In this document: one piece after another, positions 47,335 through 59,561 of the stretch | Position numbering within the stretch: the stretch's first letter is position 1 | Layout: every line of letters starts with the position of its first letter | Source of the DNA: Hypericum androsaemum | Taxonomy: Eukaryota; Streptophyta; Magnoliopsida; Malpighiales; Hypericaceae | Assembly (NCBI GenBank): GCA_963995505.1 | Contig: OZ023185.1 | Location: 14,395,691-14,459,690, forward strand | Length of the DNA: 64,000 bases | Direction: 5' to 3' | Notes under the pieces: generated by a model | Told to the model about the DNA's origin: nothing | Databases searched by the model: none | Seen by the model: the letters and a program-made list of their open reading frames with translations, nothing else | Made by a program: the position numbers and the translations under genes

Positions 47335-47640
47335 ATAAATAACAATAGTATACATTCAATATAAATGATAATGGTATACATTGCACTAATAATGGTATAC
47401 AACGAGATAATTGTCTGAGAGTGGTACTCAATATAGATGAGATTGGTATTCATTTAGTATAATATTGGTACTCAATATAAATAATAATGGTATACATTAC
47501 TACTTATAATGGCATACAAAAAGAATGGTAATAGTGTGATAGTAGTACTCAATATAAATGAGAATGATATATATTCAATATGATACTGGTTCTCAATAAA
47601 TATGATCATGGTATATATTGTTACTGATAACAATCATGCT
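47335..47640. repeat. Degenerate minisatellite
   Basis: About twelve irregular units built on aataatggtatacattcaat / gagtggtactcaatataaat. The period varies around 20-25 bp. Confidence 0.75.
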
Positions 47641-48232
47641 GGAATAATATAGTAGAACCCTAATGAGTATGTTTGGATAAAAACTCGAAAATACTCTCGA
47701 CAGATTATGACCATCAAATCTGTAAAAAAAGAATTTGATCAAATCTAAAGATCCATATTTAGTCCATATCATTGAGATGATTTTTATGTATTCGCTTGAA
47801 TCCAAATTCTATTGTGACACTTTGACTCGGGACATTTGGTGGCCGTCTGCTTTCTGCGACATTCTCATTGAATGCACATGGAAACATAAATTAGGTCCGA
47901 TTAATATTCTACGCCCCCACTAATTCCGCCATTTCTCTTCCTCCATCTCCGCATCATTGTCCGGAATACTAAAAAAATAAATACCAATAAATAATTAGAT
48001 CAATTAATAAATTTTTTAAATTCGAATCAGTAAAAATTTATTAATGTTAAATATTTGGGAGAGATTTTTCGTCTTTTAAAAATCTCACTCAAATGATTCT
48101 ATATAGAGAAAAAAAAAGACCAACTCCATATAAGAACCCACTTCAAGCAATACAATCCTTGCACACAATACCCAACAATTTATCTACCTTAGTAGTAGAA
48201 TTGCCCATTTTTCCTCTGTTGCCTCTTATCCC
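47641..48232 (+). promoter_or_regulatory. Upstream region of the E6-like gene
   Basis: A TATA box (tctatatagag, 48096-48106) lies 127 bp before the start codon, a good position for the promoter of this gene. Confidence 0.55.
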
Positions 48233-48847
48233 ATGGCTCCATTTCTCCAATTTCCCCTCCTTGCCATCTTCTTCCTAGTAATGCTCTTATCCTCCAACCC
48301 AATTGAGGCCAGAGAGATCAAGATCCCAACTACTGAAGCACCTGCAGAGGCACCAGCACCTAGCCCTACCACCACTGAGACTGAAAACAATGAGTACTAT
48401 GGTCATGAAACTGGCTTCTTACCACCCCAAAAGGAGGAGGAAGATCTTGCACATGAAGAACTTGGAGGCAGCAACAACAACAATGTGAATGGCTATTTGC
48501 TTGCTAGTGAAAACTATGATTCAGGAAACCAAAATGGCAAGAATAATGCCTATAAAAGTGAGAGGCAAGGGATGAGTGATACCAGATTCATGGAAGGTGA
48601 TACGAACTCCGTCAACGATGCGAAGAGTCCTGGCCACGAAGCGTTGAAATCCCATAAGAATGACTATGTAAGTGAAAGACAAGGGATGAGTGATACCAGG
48701 TTCATGGAAGGTGGCAAGTATTACTTTGATGTTGGTGGTGAACAAGAGGAGAAGGCAAGAGATGGGAATACCAAGAGCCAGAGGTATGTTTTTGACACAA
48801 TGGAGGAGTATGAGCAGTACGAGGAAAATCAGCATTACGTGCCTTGA
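48233..48847 (+). CDS. E6-like secreted protein
   Basis: A single-exon frame of 204 aa. It opens with a clear signal peptide (FPLLAIFFLVMLLSS, likely cut after residue 26) and a Pro/Thr/Ala segment resembling arabinogalactan-type glycosylation sites (TTEAPAEAPAPSP). A polar, Asn- and Tyr-rich body follows, with two exact copies of SERQGMSDTRFMEG (residues 109-122 and 147-160), then GKYYFDV and the tail MEEYEQYEENQHYVP. The RQGMSDTRFxEGGKYYxD block and the YVP end are hallmarks of the cotton-fibre E6 / plant E6-like family, extracellular proteins of unknown biochemical role linked to expanding or thickening cells. The duplicated block is common in the family. It is intact with no odd features. 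Confidence 0.92.
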   Translation: MAPFLQFPLLAIFFLVMLLSSNPIEAREIKIPTTEAPAEAPAPSPTTTETENNEYYGHETGFLPPQKEEEDLAHEELGGSNNNNVNGYLLASENYDSGNQNGKNNAYKSERQGMSDTRFMEGDTNSVNDAKSPGHEALKSHKNDYVSERQGMSDTRFMEGGKYYFDVGGEQEEKARDGNTKSQRYVFDTMEEYEQYEENQHYVP

Positions 48848-50219
48848 ATTTTTTGGGGGGAAATGGTTCACATCTAATTAATAATATACTTCTATTTATA
48901 TGTATTTTTCGATTTTATTTTCTGTAATTTTTGTGTTTTTTTTAATTACACGAGTGCTTCCCTCTGATCTTGATGTGTCAAGCTCATCTGAGAGATGTTG
49001 GACTATATTATATATTCAGAATTCTGTGCTTAATTGATGGAGACCGATGCTTTGATAAATCTGAAGTTCGATCCAAATTCTTCGTAAAACATTCAGATCT
49101 TCATTTGCAATTTTTTTTGGAATATGTTCAAGTCGGGTAAGAATTCAAGTAGTAGTTAACATCTCTTTACGCAATTTGACATTGATGTATTTTTAAATAT
49201 TATTATTTGGTATCACAAATCCAAATATTAGACTTTTATTAAGTGATAATTATATATTTGTTCCTACAGATCCAAATATTATTATTTAGTATCATTATCC
49301 GCCATGCTTAAGATCCAAATAATTTTCTCATGATATTTACCATAAAATAAGATGCATCTTTTTTATATAAACAATACAATCAAATCAGTAAACTATTTTT
49401 TTAACATATCTTGAACGAGGTATTACACATAGCTGCATTGGATGCTTTCATTCAAAACATTCTCCTAATCAAAAAGAAAAAAAAAGTTCTCCTTATGTTT
49501 TGGGTCAAAAAAAGTATCGCCATCTATTTTCTTTGTCACGTCTGCTATCTTACTTTTTAACATTGCGACCCAGTTATATCTTGCTTGTGTATGAGCAAGA
49601 GACTGTATCTGGATGAGTTGAAAAAGTGAATCACTTGAGACCAATATTCAAGCAACCTTGTCATCAGATGTTTTAAGCAACTATTCCTCCCACCAGAGCA
49701 GAATTCATTCTGTTTTGGACAAAGGGTTGCAACTCTACATAGAAAACTATATGTAAGAACAACGTAAAGACTCTGATCTGCGCTATTGCCTTTGAGGATA
49801 TTAATATTATTTTTTTGTTTTGGTGGAAAGATCTTGTGTATATGCAAGTGAGTATTGGCTAACCCTTGAGGTCCAGCTCGATTGCTAGAAGGGTGGGGTG
49901 AGGTTTTCCGATTGGAGTTCAAGGTTTAAATCTTGGAGGAGTAAAAAAAATCTAACTTTCTAAAAGAATGAGAGTGTTGACTAGAGTTGACTAGAATTGA
50001 CTATAAAGATCTGTTGGTCATGCACTACGAAGTGGGTTTTTCTTTCCTTGCCCTACCCATTGGTAAACAATTATGAAAAGAGATTGCAGTATTGTTTGTA
50101 TGAAAGGTCTGGTAACATGATCAGTTTAATGGAATGACTTTTTACATTTTTGCTTTTAATTCTGAACACTCGATGGTCCATGCATTAAGTAGAGACATTT
50201 ATGTCTGTCATTTTAAATT
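48848..50219. other. Intergenic DNA after the E6-like gene
   Basis: Holds the E6-like 3' untranslated region (aataatata near 48881) and AT-rich DNA. A 121-codon minus-strand frame at 49557-49922 shows no domain. Confidence 0.5.
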
Positions 50220-50224
50220 ATTTT

Positions 50225-50681
50225 TGAAGGTTTTCATACATATACATAATTAATGCGAAACCAATATAATTAACGAACACATCATTAATCGAAATAGCCA
50301 TATCGAAAAGGTTTACCTCTTGTAGCGCAGTTCGTTCTTCGAGAGGTATGTCACAGGATCGAGGGAGGCTTGTCACTGGTCGTCCTTGCTCACGTACACG
50401 AAGCGGGGATCGGGTTTCACCGCCTAAAAGCCTTGAGAGTCTCCTAGAGAAAAAGCTACGTATCTTTTTCTCTGGTGTGTATTTTGTGTCTCTTGTCTTC
50501 CCAGTAAAAACCCCTATTCCGTATAAATAGAGAATTCTGGGAGGAAAAAAGGGGGTGGGAGAGTTATTACGTATAACAAACTCTCCTAATTCAAATCCCT
50601 TTCTAATTTAAATTAAAACTAAAAGATATCCAATATCTTTTATTTAATTTAATGGGATAATCATGGGTGGATAATCCTTCA
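50225..50681 (-). repeat. 3' LTR of the 8.2-kb copia element
   Basis: 457 bp, about 98% identical to the 5' LTR, with the one-base difference in a G run. Confidence 0.92.
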
Positions 50682-51768
50682 TCTCCCACTCACACATGAT
50701 TGACCATAATCAATCTATTCTCTCATTTTCGCGTTTGGCAGATAGGCCGTGCGACCAGCATACATCGAGTGCACTTAGCTAAACCCAAGAGCACATAGTG
50801 GCCACTTGGATGATAGCATCTCGATTAGCACCTCCATCGTATATAGTATGCATTACCCTAGGTCTCATCTCACAATCATTGTTTCTCACATGTGATTTCT
50901 GAAACAATCTATTCGTGTTCACTATTGTATTGCTCTCAACACAATAGGCATGCCAGTGAACCACGAAGCTTCTAGAATGTGATTGATAGAGAACCTTCTC
51001 CTTTAACGATATTTCTTCAATCATGATCCAGCCAGCTTTTCCAGTTAGCCTTGCCAGGTCGAATCATAACCATAACCCTTTAAAGACTTTCCAAGCTAGC
51101 GGCACTGAATCATACTTCCAAAATACGTTAAGGATCCTAAGGGTAGAGTTCCAGAAACCATAGTTTTCGGAGTTAGTCTCACACTAGGGAAATTGAAATC
51201 ACTTTTTAATAAATTGATCTCCCATCCAAAAGGTCGTAAAGCACACATGACACGAACCATGTGTTATGATGTTCTTTCCTTCAAAAGGAGCGCATGTCTC
51301 TTATTAAAACACCATACTAGAGTATCAGCCTCGATGTTCACGAACAATGGTTTTAGTCTACCCAAAGACTACTCCAGGCTATCAAGACAGAATTATGGTA
51401 AGTTCCACTTATTTCTTACCATTGGATTCCATATAATCCTAATAAGTTTCGAAAACTTATTTAATGCAGCATCTATTGCATGCACCATCAATAATCTTGC
51501 ACTTTAACAAGTCCCTTTCTTGTAGTTAAGCAAGACGGCATTCATATTTTAGAACAGGCACTCGAATGATGTCCTAAAACTGCCTCATCTCAATCAAGAA
51601 TCAACCCATTGACTCCCACTGAGGTAAACACCCGTGTGAGTGGGCTACTTTTCTGTCCGACATGCATTTAAGTAAATGTTACAAAAATAACATTCACACA
51701 ATATGTATTGCTGAAACAACTTTACTTTTATTGAATAACAAATTCATTACAATACGAGCGAGCATACA
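50682..51768 (-). other. 3' untranslated part of the 8.2-kb copia element
   Basis: About 1.1 kb between the polyprotein stop and the 3' LTR. No domain seen in any frame. Confidence 0.6.
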
Positions 51769-54700
51769 CTAACATCTTCGCAAACCCTGGGACCTTACAT
51801 GTTTCACAAAAACATCTCTAGATAGGCCTTTAGTCATTGGATCTGCTATCATATCCTGTGTAGGTATATGTGTTATGCACACTTCCTTACACGCAACCAT
51901 ATTCCTAACAAAGTGATACTTGATATCAATATGCTTTGCTCTGCTATGAAATCTAGGATTCTTAGCATAAGCTATCGCAGCTTGATTGTCGCAAAATAAG
52001 CTCACTAGTTCTCCTGCGCTGGTTAGGGATAAATGGTTTAAGAACCTCTTTAACCATACTGCTTCTTGCACAGCAGCTGCAGAAGCAACATATTCAGCTT
52101 CCATAGTTGACAGGGAGGCGCATGTCTGTTTCTTGCTACTCCATGAAATAGCACCCCCGCCTAGCAAGAAGACATATCCGGATGTGGATTTCTTCTCGTC
52201 CACATCTCCTGCCCAATCGGCATCAGTGTACCCTTTTAGCGTTAGGTCTTGGCCTTGATAACACAGTGAGTATTCTGCAGTCGTATTCAAGTACTTCATA
52301 ATTCTCTTGACTGCTTTCCAATGTGTTCTTCCTGGATTAGATTGGTATCTGCTTACTATCCCAACAGCATAGCAGATATCTGGCCTTGTACACAATATTG
52401 CATACATGAGACAACCCACCGCATTAGCATAAAGGACATTCATCATATCCTGTTTCTGGTGAGCTGTTTTTGGACACATTTCTTTGTTCAGATTATGACC
52501 TTTGACAATTAGGACATATCTGGGATTACTGTCATTACTGTTGAACCGTTCTACTACTTTACGGATATATGTCTCTTGAGAAAGAGACAATAGCCTCTTC
52601 GAACGATTCCTCGAAATCTTAATTCCGAGCACGTAATCAGCTTCTCCCATATCTTTCATTTCAAAGTTGGACGAAAACCAAGCTTTGAGCTCGTTAAGAT
52701 ATCCCAAGTCATTTCCAGCCAATAGTATGTCATCTACATACAATGTAATCATGACAAACTTTTTACCTGAGCATTTAATATAGACACAATGGTCTTCGTC
52801 TATCATTTTAAAATCATACGACATGATAGTGTTATGAAAACGAATGTACCACTGTCTAGAAGTCTGTTTTAGGCCATAAATTGATCTCATCAATTTGCAA
52901 ACTTTACGTTCGCTGTCTTTTTGGATATAACCCTTTGGTTGAACCATATAAATTTCTTCATCCAATTCTCCATATAGAAAAGCAGTCTTAACATCCATTT
53001 GATGTAGCTCAAGGTCCATATTTGCCACCATAGCCAGAATAATTCAGATGGACGTGGATCTTACAACAGGTGAGAAAGTCTCATCATAGTCAATCCCTTT
53101 CCTCTGTGTGAATCCTTGGGCAACTAAGCGGGCTTTGTACCTTTCGATACTACCATCTGCTTTTCGCTTAATTTTGAGAATCTATTTATTCTCAATTGCC
53201 CTACACCCTTCAGGCAGGTCAACCAGTTCCCAAACATGATTTTTCTTCATGGAAGCCATCTCTTCCTCCATTGCTTTAGCCCATTCATTCTTCTCGGGAG
53301 ATGATAAAGCATCAGAGACATTCTCAGGTTCATTATCATCTCGTAGGATAGCTAAAAGAATCTCACTTGTATCATTATCTGTAAATGTCAAGAGAGCATC
53401 TTCCGCACCTTCGACCTCAAATCGTCTGCGTGGAATACTTGTTCTTTTAGTTCTACGAATTTCCGTACTCCCACTGGAATTTAGAATTGTACTCCCACTA
53501 AGATGATGATCATATGGATCACGAACTTCCGGATCAGTTGGAGGTGGTAAATCATGATCTTCCTCCTCCATTATTCTCCCACTCGGAGGAAGCGATCCAG
53601 ATGATTCTGTCTCATCAGTTTCATATAGGGTAAGATCTTTACTTACCTCTCCCAATTTTGGAAAATCATTTTCCAAAAATGTGATATCTCGTGATTCAAA
53701 TTCTGTCACTTGTCCATTTTCGTGTTCGCCCACGAACACATATCCCTTTGATACTTCAGAGTATCTAATGAAGATACTCTTCTTACCTCTCGGTCCTAAT
53801 TTACCAAAATTACTGGAGGTAGTATGGACATAAGATGCACACTCCCACGGTCGTAAGTAGCTTAGATCCGGCTTCCGACCTGTCCACAATTCGTAAGGGG
53901 TGGTAGTGACAGACTTGGAGGGCACACGGTTTAGAACATATGTGGCAGTAAAGAGCGCATCTCCATAAAATGATATTGGTAGATTTGCTTCTGCCATCAT
54001 AGATCTAACCATGTCTAGAAGGGTCCTATTCCTTCTTTCTGCTACCCCATTTTGTTGAGGTGTGCGAGGAATGGACAACTGATGTTCAATTCCTTTTTCA
54101 TCACATAGAGTTTTAAACTCATCGGAAAGATACTCACGACCACGATCTGTTCGTAAGGCCTTGATCTTCTGTTCTAATTGATTCTCAGCATAATTCATGA
54201 AGGTCTTGAAGCAACTTAATGCTTCAGACTTGTGAGAAATCAAATAGATTAGACCATACCTGCTATAGTCATCTATAAATGTGATGAAATAATAGGCTCC
54301 ATGCCTAGCCCTCACATTCATTGGACCACAAATGTCTGAATGGATTAATTGTAACGGATAGTCGGCTCTAGTTCCCTTACCAAATAGTTTTCTAGTCGAT
54401 TTTCCTTCTAGACAACATTTGCAAGTAGGTAAGATGGCCTTTTCCAAGTTACCTAATAGTCCTGCCTTAGCTAGACGATTCAAGCGATCTTGACCAATAT
54501 GGCCTAATCTAGAATGCCACAACACATCATCCTGAGATGGTGGCGTGGTAGTGACCATGGAAAAACTTGTTCGAGGTAAATCACACAGATCAACATCCAT
54601 AATTAAGAAACTATTTGATTGATAACCAGATCCATAAAAAATATGTTCCAAAAATAGCTGAACAGAATTGTTCTCAAATATCCAACGAAAACCAAGAGAC

Positions 54701-55866
54701 ATTAAAAATGAAACTGAAATTAAATTCCGGCGAATCTCTGAAGCATATAGCACGTCGTGTAGAAGCAGGGTACGTCCTCCACGTAGGCTCAATCTACATG
54801 TGCCCATGCCCTTGACTTCTACTCGTGCATTATTGCCTACATAGATAGATTTTGCTCCAGTAGGTAGACGTCGAAATTCGACAAAGGTGTCACGATCCTT
54901 CGTCACATGGTCTGTCGCTCCTGAATCAATCACCCACAAAGGTTGACTTTCAGTTAGAAGGATAGTACTAGATACATACAATTTACTCTCACACGAGTTA
55001 AAGGGATGTACCTTCTTTTCTTCTTTACAATCTTTTGCAAAGTGACCCTTCTTCTAACAGTTAAAACATTTCACCTTAGAAACGTTAACCATTCTCTTCT
55101 TCTTACCCTCAGAAGTCTTCTTCCCGGGTGGAGAATTTTCAGTTTTGCTCTTTTTGTTTCCCCAGCTTTTATTGCCTTTTCCCTTCAGGACCGTCTTCCT
55201 TTTCCCATCTTTTGAGTTTGAAGCAGCCATATGCGCCTCAGGATGGACTTTGATCGCAAGTAGACGATCCTCTTCCAGCTCAAGGTGGCGGGCCACGTCA
55301 TCAAATGTCTTGACATTATCAGCGTGGGTAAGGGTCATCTTCATGTGTTCCCAATTTGCAGGCAGGGAACGAATGACAGCTTGGATCTTCTGCTCGTCAC
55401 TAAGCACATGGCCAGGTTCTACCAGCTCACTGATCATGTTGGACATTTCCCGAAGATGCTTCTTCATTGTATGATCAGGACGCTTCTTGTAAGTGTCGAA
55501 CCTTATGGTCAAAGCTCGCAGCTTTGAGGTGGAGATCTTCCCAAATTTCTCCTTAAGCGCATCCCATAGGTCCTTTACATTTTCGAAAGCTCGAAATTGC
55601 CTAGTGATATCATCCATCATAGCGCTCAATAAGATGAGACGAGCAGTAGAATTCTTCTTCTTCCAAGCCAAGTAGGCGTCCTTGTCACGCCTATGCTGAG
55701 CAGTTGGACCATCTTCAGGCTGGACCATAATAACATTAATGGTCTCAAGAACTTCCTGTTCTTCCAGGACATACTGGATTTTCATGCTCCAGTTGTCATA
55801 ATTATCGCCGTTGAGCTTCAAGTCCTTGTTGAGCTCGGCGATGATGGATTTGGAAGCAATCGACAT
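51769..55866 (-). pseudogene. Copia gag-pol polyprotein with three stop codons
   Basis: One minus-strand frame of 1366 codons, interrupted by only three stops and no frameshift. Gag (MSIASKSIIAELNKDLKLNG) ends at a TAG (55056-55054) inside the zinc knuckle (CFNC-stop-KKGHFAKDC). Then come protease (WVIDSGATDHVTKD, intact), pre-integrase and zinc-binding region (HSRLGHIGQDRL to CKCCLEGKS), integrase core (HSDICGPM, TDRGREYLS, AERRNRTLLD), then a TAG at a conserved Trp (53184-53182) and a TGA at an Arg (about 53048). Reverse transcriptase (YVDDILLAGND) and RNase H (STMEAEYVA, DNQAAIAYAKNP) are otherwise intact to the end. Recently active, now unable to make the full polyprotein unless the stops are read through. 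Confidence 0.93.
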
Positions 55867-58005
55867 ATCTATAGGAAATTATAAAGAAATATTGCGTGTT
55901 AGGAATTTGTTCAGCAATACAATTAAATTTACTACGCGGTTATAACTTTAAGCAATATAAAGTTTTTAATTACTCTCGGATGGAAGTAGGTCACGGGCAT
56001 GTTTCCCCTCACCTTCCGAGAATTAATTTCAAACTTTAAATGTTAAAGTTCTTTGCATAGTAAAACAAGTGGATATTTCACGTGGTGACAATAACAATTA
56101 AACAAACGAATTTTATTCAATTGTAAACATGAATTGTCTTAACAAAAACAAATAACCACGGAAATACTCGAAGTTCTTAAACACATAGTTCAAAAAACTT
56201 CCAACAAGACTGAAAATAAATAAAATTCACGCATTCTTGCATCTCCTTATGAACTGCAATAATGTGCTCCAGAAGCACTCTCACATTATCTTTATGTTCC
56301 CACCGGCTGATACGACGCTTCAGAATCTTGCTTCGCATTTGATGTTCGATATGCCATCTTGAACTTGCATCATAATGCAAGTGAATCGGGTTAACTCTTA
56401 AGTAGTCCCAATAAGATTAAAAAATATTTTTTTTTAATCATAATGATGACAATATACATAAAGAATATTCACATTAGCTTTATTACGTGATTTATAAGTC
56501 TTGTTCTTTCCATAATTTTTAGTGTCCAAACTTAAAAATTACGGAAAAATATTTTATGAACATATTCAAAAAATATTATGGCTTTAAAAAAAAATTACCA
56601 CATTAATTTTATTAAAACTACATTGTTAAAAGATTTATTTAAAACCTTTTAAAATAATTATTATTTTGAATAAACTAATAGTCTATTCAATCAGGCCCAA
56701 AGAATTTTAAAATTAAGGGCCCATCAGACATAGTCAACACGGGCCACGTTGACTTTTCTTGGTCTGACTTGGAGTGGGCTAAATTGGGCCCGGGACTTAG
56801 ACAGTAGGCTCAAGGCCCGCGTCTGATTTGGGAGGTCCGCGTTGACCCGATCAACGAGGTCAGCAGGCAGGGTCGAAATCAGGCTCGTAAGAACCGAAGT
56901 TTTTTTTTAAAAAAAAAAATCAGATTTACTCTATTAAAATCAGATCCAAAAAAAAAATCAGCCCACCGGAATTCTCGGCCCACCAATAACAACGACTTCG
57001 ATCCAAATTGAAAAACAAATGGCACACCCGTTTTTACGCAAAAAATGGCCCAATTAGAATCTACCCAAAAATCGTAATCAGCATATTTGGCAGAGAGCTT
57101 TTATCGCCAATCTCTGTCCTTGGTGCCGTCGGCGAGGATTTTGGCAAGTTCGTCGTTGACGCCGATTGTTACATCGCTCATTGAAGAACAGCCGACCCGA
57201 ACTTCTACTCGGGATCCAGATTGATCCATCTTCTTCACTTGTCGACGGTATTGCATCTCCTGGAAATCAATTTCTTTCCCCCTCCGGTTGCATCGAATGA
57301 TTGAAGAAGAAACGTTGCTTTCGACATGGCGAATTGACAGAAATCAGACCGAGTCAACTGGACTCGTCTGCCCGTCACAATTGCGTCGATCGGGTTCGTC
57401 TCGATCTGGGTTTTTGTCTGTCGAGAACGTCTTCCTCGGTTGTGAACCGAATCGATACTCCAAGGAGCATCAACTGTTCATCTCGTTCGTCGGGGTTTTT
57501 GAGCCGACGGGGTTGGACGATCTTCGGAGGTCACCGGTGACCATAGAGTCGGAGGTTCGTCGCCGGTGGATGATGGGAATCGATTGATATCGACGGTGGC
57601 TCGCTATCGAGGATAGCAGAGTCGAATTTGGGGACAAGAACTCCCAATTGAAAAATTAGGGTACATCCCCGATTTGGGGATTTTTGGGGAAAATATCAAT
57701 TTAATCCCACAGAGTTTCACGCGTTTGCACATAAGGACGAAGTCCTTTGTTCGCTCAGAATGCATAATTTCAGAATAATACCAAAGTTTATACGCGTGTG
57801 CAAATAGGTACAGAAAAGTGTTAACATGCATAGGTTCAGCAAGTACAGTTCAGTCCCTAGACTATTATCTTTTATTCACGTAAGGACAACAGTAGGGTTT
57901 TTCATGAACAAAAAATTCAATTTTTGACAGAAAATTACACAATCGATTTTCATTAATAAAAAACGAATTTAACCAGAACAAACCTACTCATGGCTCTGAT
58001 ACCAA
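55867..58005 (-). other. Long 5' leader of the 8.2-kb copia element
   Basis: 2.1 kb between the primer site and gag, far longer than in most copia elements. The part at about 57100-57600 is GC-rich with open frames on the plus strand (up to 99 codons), none recognised; the part at 56400-56700 is AT-rich. It may include captured host DNA or a packaging/regulatory region. Confidence 0.55.
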
Positions 58006-58461
58006 TGAAGGTTTTCATGCATATACATAATTAATGCGAAACCAATATAATTAACGAACACATCATTAATCGAAATAGCCATATCGAAAAGGTTTACCTC
58101 TTGTAGCGCAGTTCGTTCTTCTAGAGGTATGTCACAGGATCGAGGGAGGCTTGTCACTGGTCGTTCTTGCTCACGTACATGAAGCGGGGATCGGGTTTCA
58201 CCGCCTAAAAGCCTTGAGAGTCTCCTAGAGAAAAAGCTACGTGTCTTTTTCTCTGGTGTGTGTTTTGTGTCTCTTGTCTTCCCAGTAAAAACCCCTATTC
58301 CGTATAAATAGAGAATTCTGGGAGGAAAAAAGGGGTGGGAGAGTTATTACGTATAACAAACTCTCCTAATTCAAATCCCTTTCTAATTTAAATTAAAACT
58401 AAAAGATATCCAATATCTTTTATTTAATTTAATCGGATAATCATGGGTGGATAATCCTTCA
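58006..58461 (-). repeat. 5' LTR of the 8.2-kb copia element
   Basis: 456 bp, next to the tRNA-Met primer site. Confidence 0.92.
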
Positions 58462-58466
58462 ATTTT

Positions 58467-59276
58467 TTTGTTTAAACCTTATGAGATCTAGACATTTAAA
58501 AGACACTATTTGTTTTCCAGTTAAGCGGACAGAAATTGCGCTGCTCGATCGAAGGTGTGTTTCGCAAACAAATAAGTTCAAGTATCAAGAACAACCGCCC
58601 TTCTCAAAGGAACAGCAATCCCTTCGACGTGATGGAGGCTTTTTGGTTAATGTTAAGAATCATGTCAAAGGTGTGCAACTTACTCGGCATATGGACGCTA
58701 TCGTAAATAGTTGAGAAAATAAAAGTGAGATGCATCACATGAGGAAACAAGATAAGCTATAGAGCAACTTCTTTAGTGCAAAATGTTGCACTGACACAAT
58801 CCAGTCTTCCGTTCTCGATACATATTGTGAACATTAAAAGGCTCCATAGCCAAATTATGTGTACGTATCTTATGATATATGTATCTAGACATTATGAAGC
58901 GATGTCTCAAAATGAAACGCGGTATAGTGTACGTCAAATGGAACAAGAACCTCAAAATCAAAATCTTATCATCTCCAACATCTCGAAAATAAACCAAAAC
59001 AGGACTTTCTTTTAACTAACAAATGACAAATATGGACATATCCAAGCTAAGATATTAAACACATTTCATTCAGTTCGTTTTCGCTATATACACCTTGCAA
59101 CTGCTCAATCACCTGGAAATACAATAATAGCACTAGTAAAAAAATGCAACTGTATAAACATACCAGATTTACCACCACAGAGAATTCAACAAACATCTAA
59201 AAAGACATTGCTTAATTTACAGGAGGTGGCAACCAACCCGAGTGAGAATAACTTAATTTAATGTAAAAGATATATT
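58467..59276. other. Intergenic DNA
   Basis: No recognised gene. A 77-codon plus frame at 58481-58714 begins right after the copia element; I cannot assign it. Confidence 0.45.
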
Positions 59277-59428
59277 CTATCTAGTAGCGAAAGTTATTAG
59301 ATAATTGTATTTCTTTTTATCGTTACTATGTGTAGCTTTGGGCCAAACAGTACTACTGGTGTAGTACATTTTTGGACCTTAGCGATTTTTTTGGTGAGTA
59401 ATAAATTTTGTGTATCAAAAAAAATCTA
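59277..59428. repeat. 3' tail repeat of a SINE/LINE-type family, copy 2
   Basis: Matches 40770-40915: ctatctagtagc, ttattagata-ttgt, a tggtgtagt(a/g)cat block, then gagtaataaatttt and gtatcaaaaaaa. Here the ctatctag site is uninterrupted. Confidence 0.65.
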
Positions 59429-59561
59429 AACATTGCTTAATAGGACACTCAACTTAAGACAAAACTTGTACATGTGATAAACACACAAATGGTTCTATTC
59501 TAGTCCTTTCTCCACCCAAAATCAGTCCCAATTGGGATCCCCATTTCTCGGTGGCTTAAAC

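Larger units (their letters stand above)
50225..58461 (-). mobile_element. Large Ty1/copia retrotransposon, recent insertion
   Basis: An 8237-bp element on the minus strand. LTRs are 58006-58461 (5', 456 bp) and 50225-50681 (3', 457 bp), both TGAAGG...CCTTCA, differing by about seven bases and one G. The duplication atttt flanks it (50220-50224 and 58462-58466). The primer site ttggtatcagagcc (58005-57992, minus) follows the 5' LTR, and agtgggaga precedes the 3' LTR. It exceeds the usual 5 kb because of a 2.1-kb leader and a 1.1-kb 3' untranslated part. Confidence 0.95.

Noticed and set aside
47128..47335. Solo LTR pair
   Set aside because: The two resembling stretches are direct, short and strongly diverged, with no TG/CA ends or target duplication.
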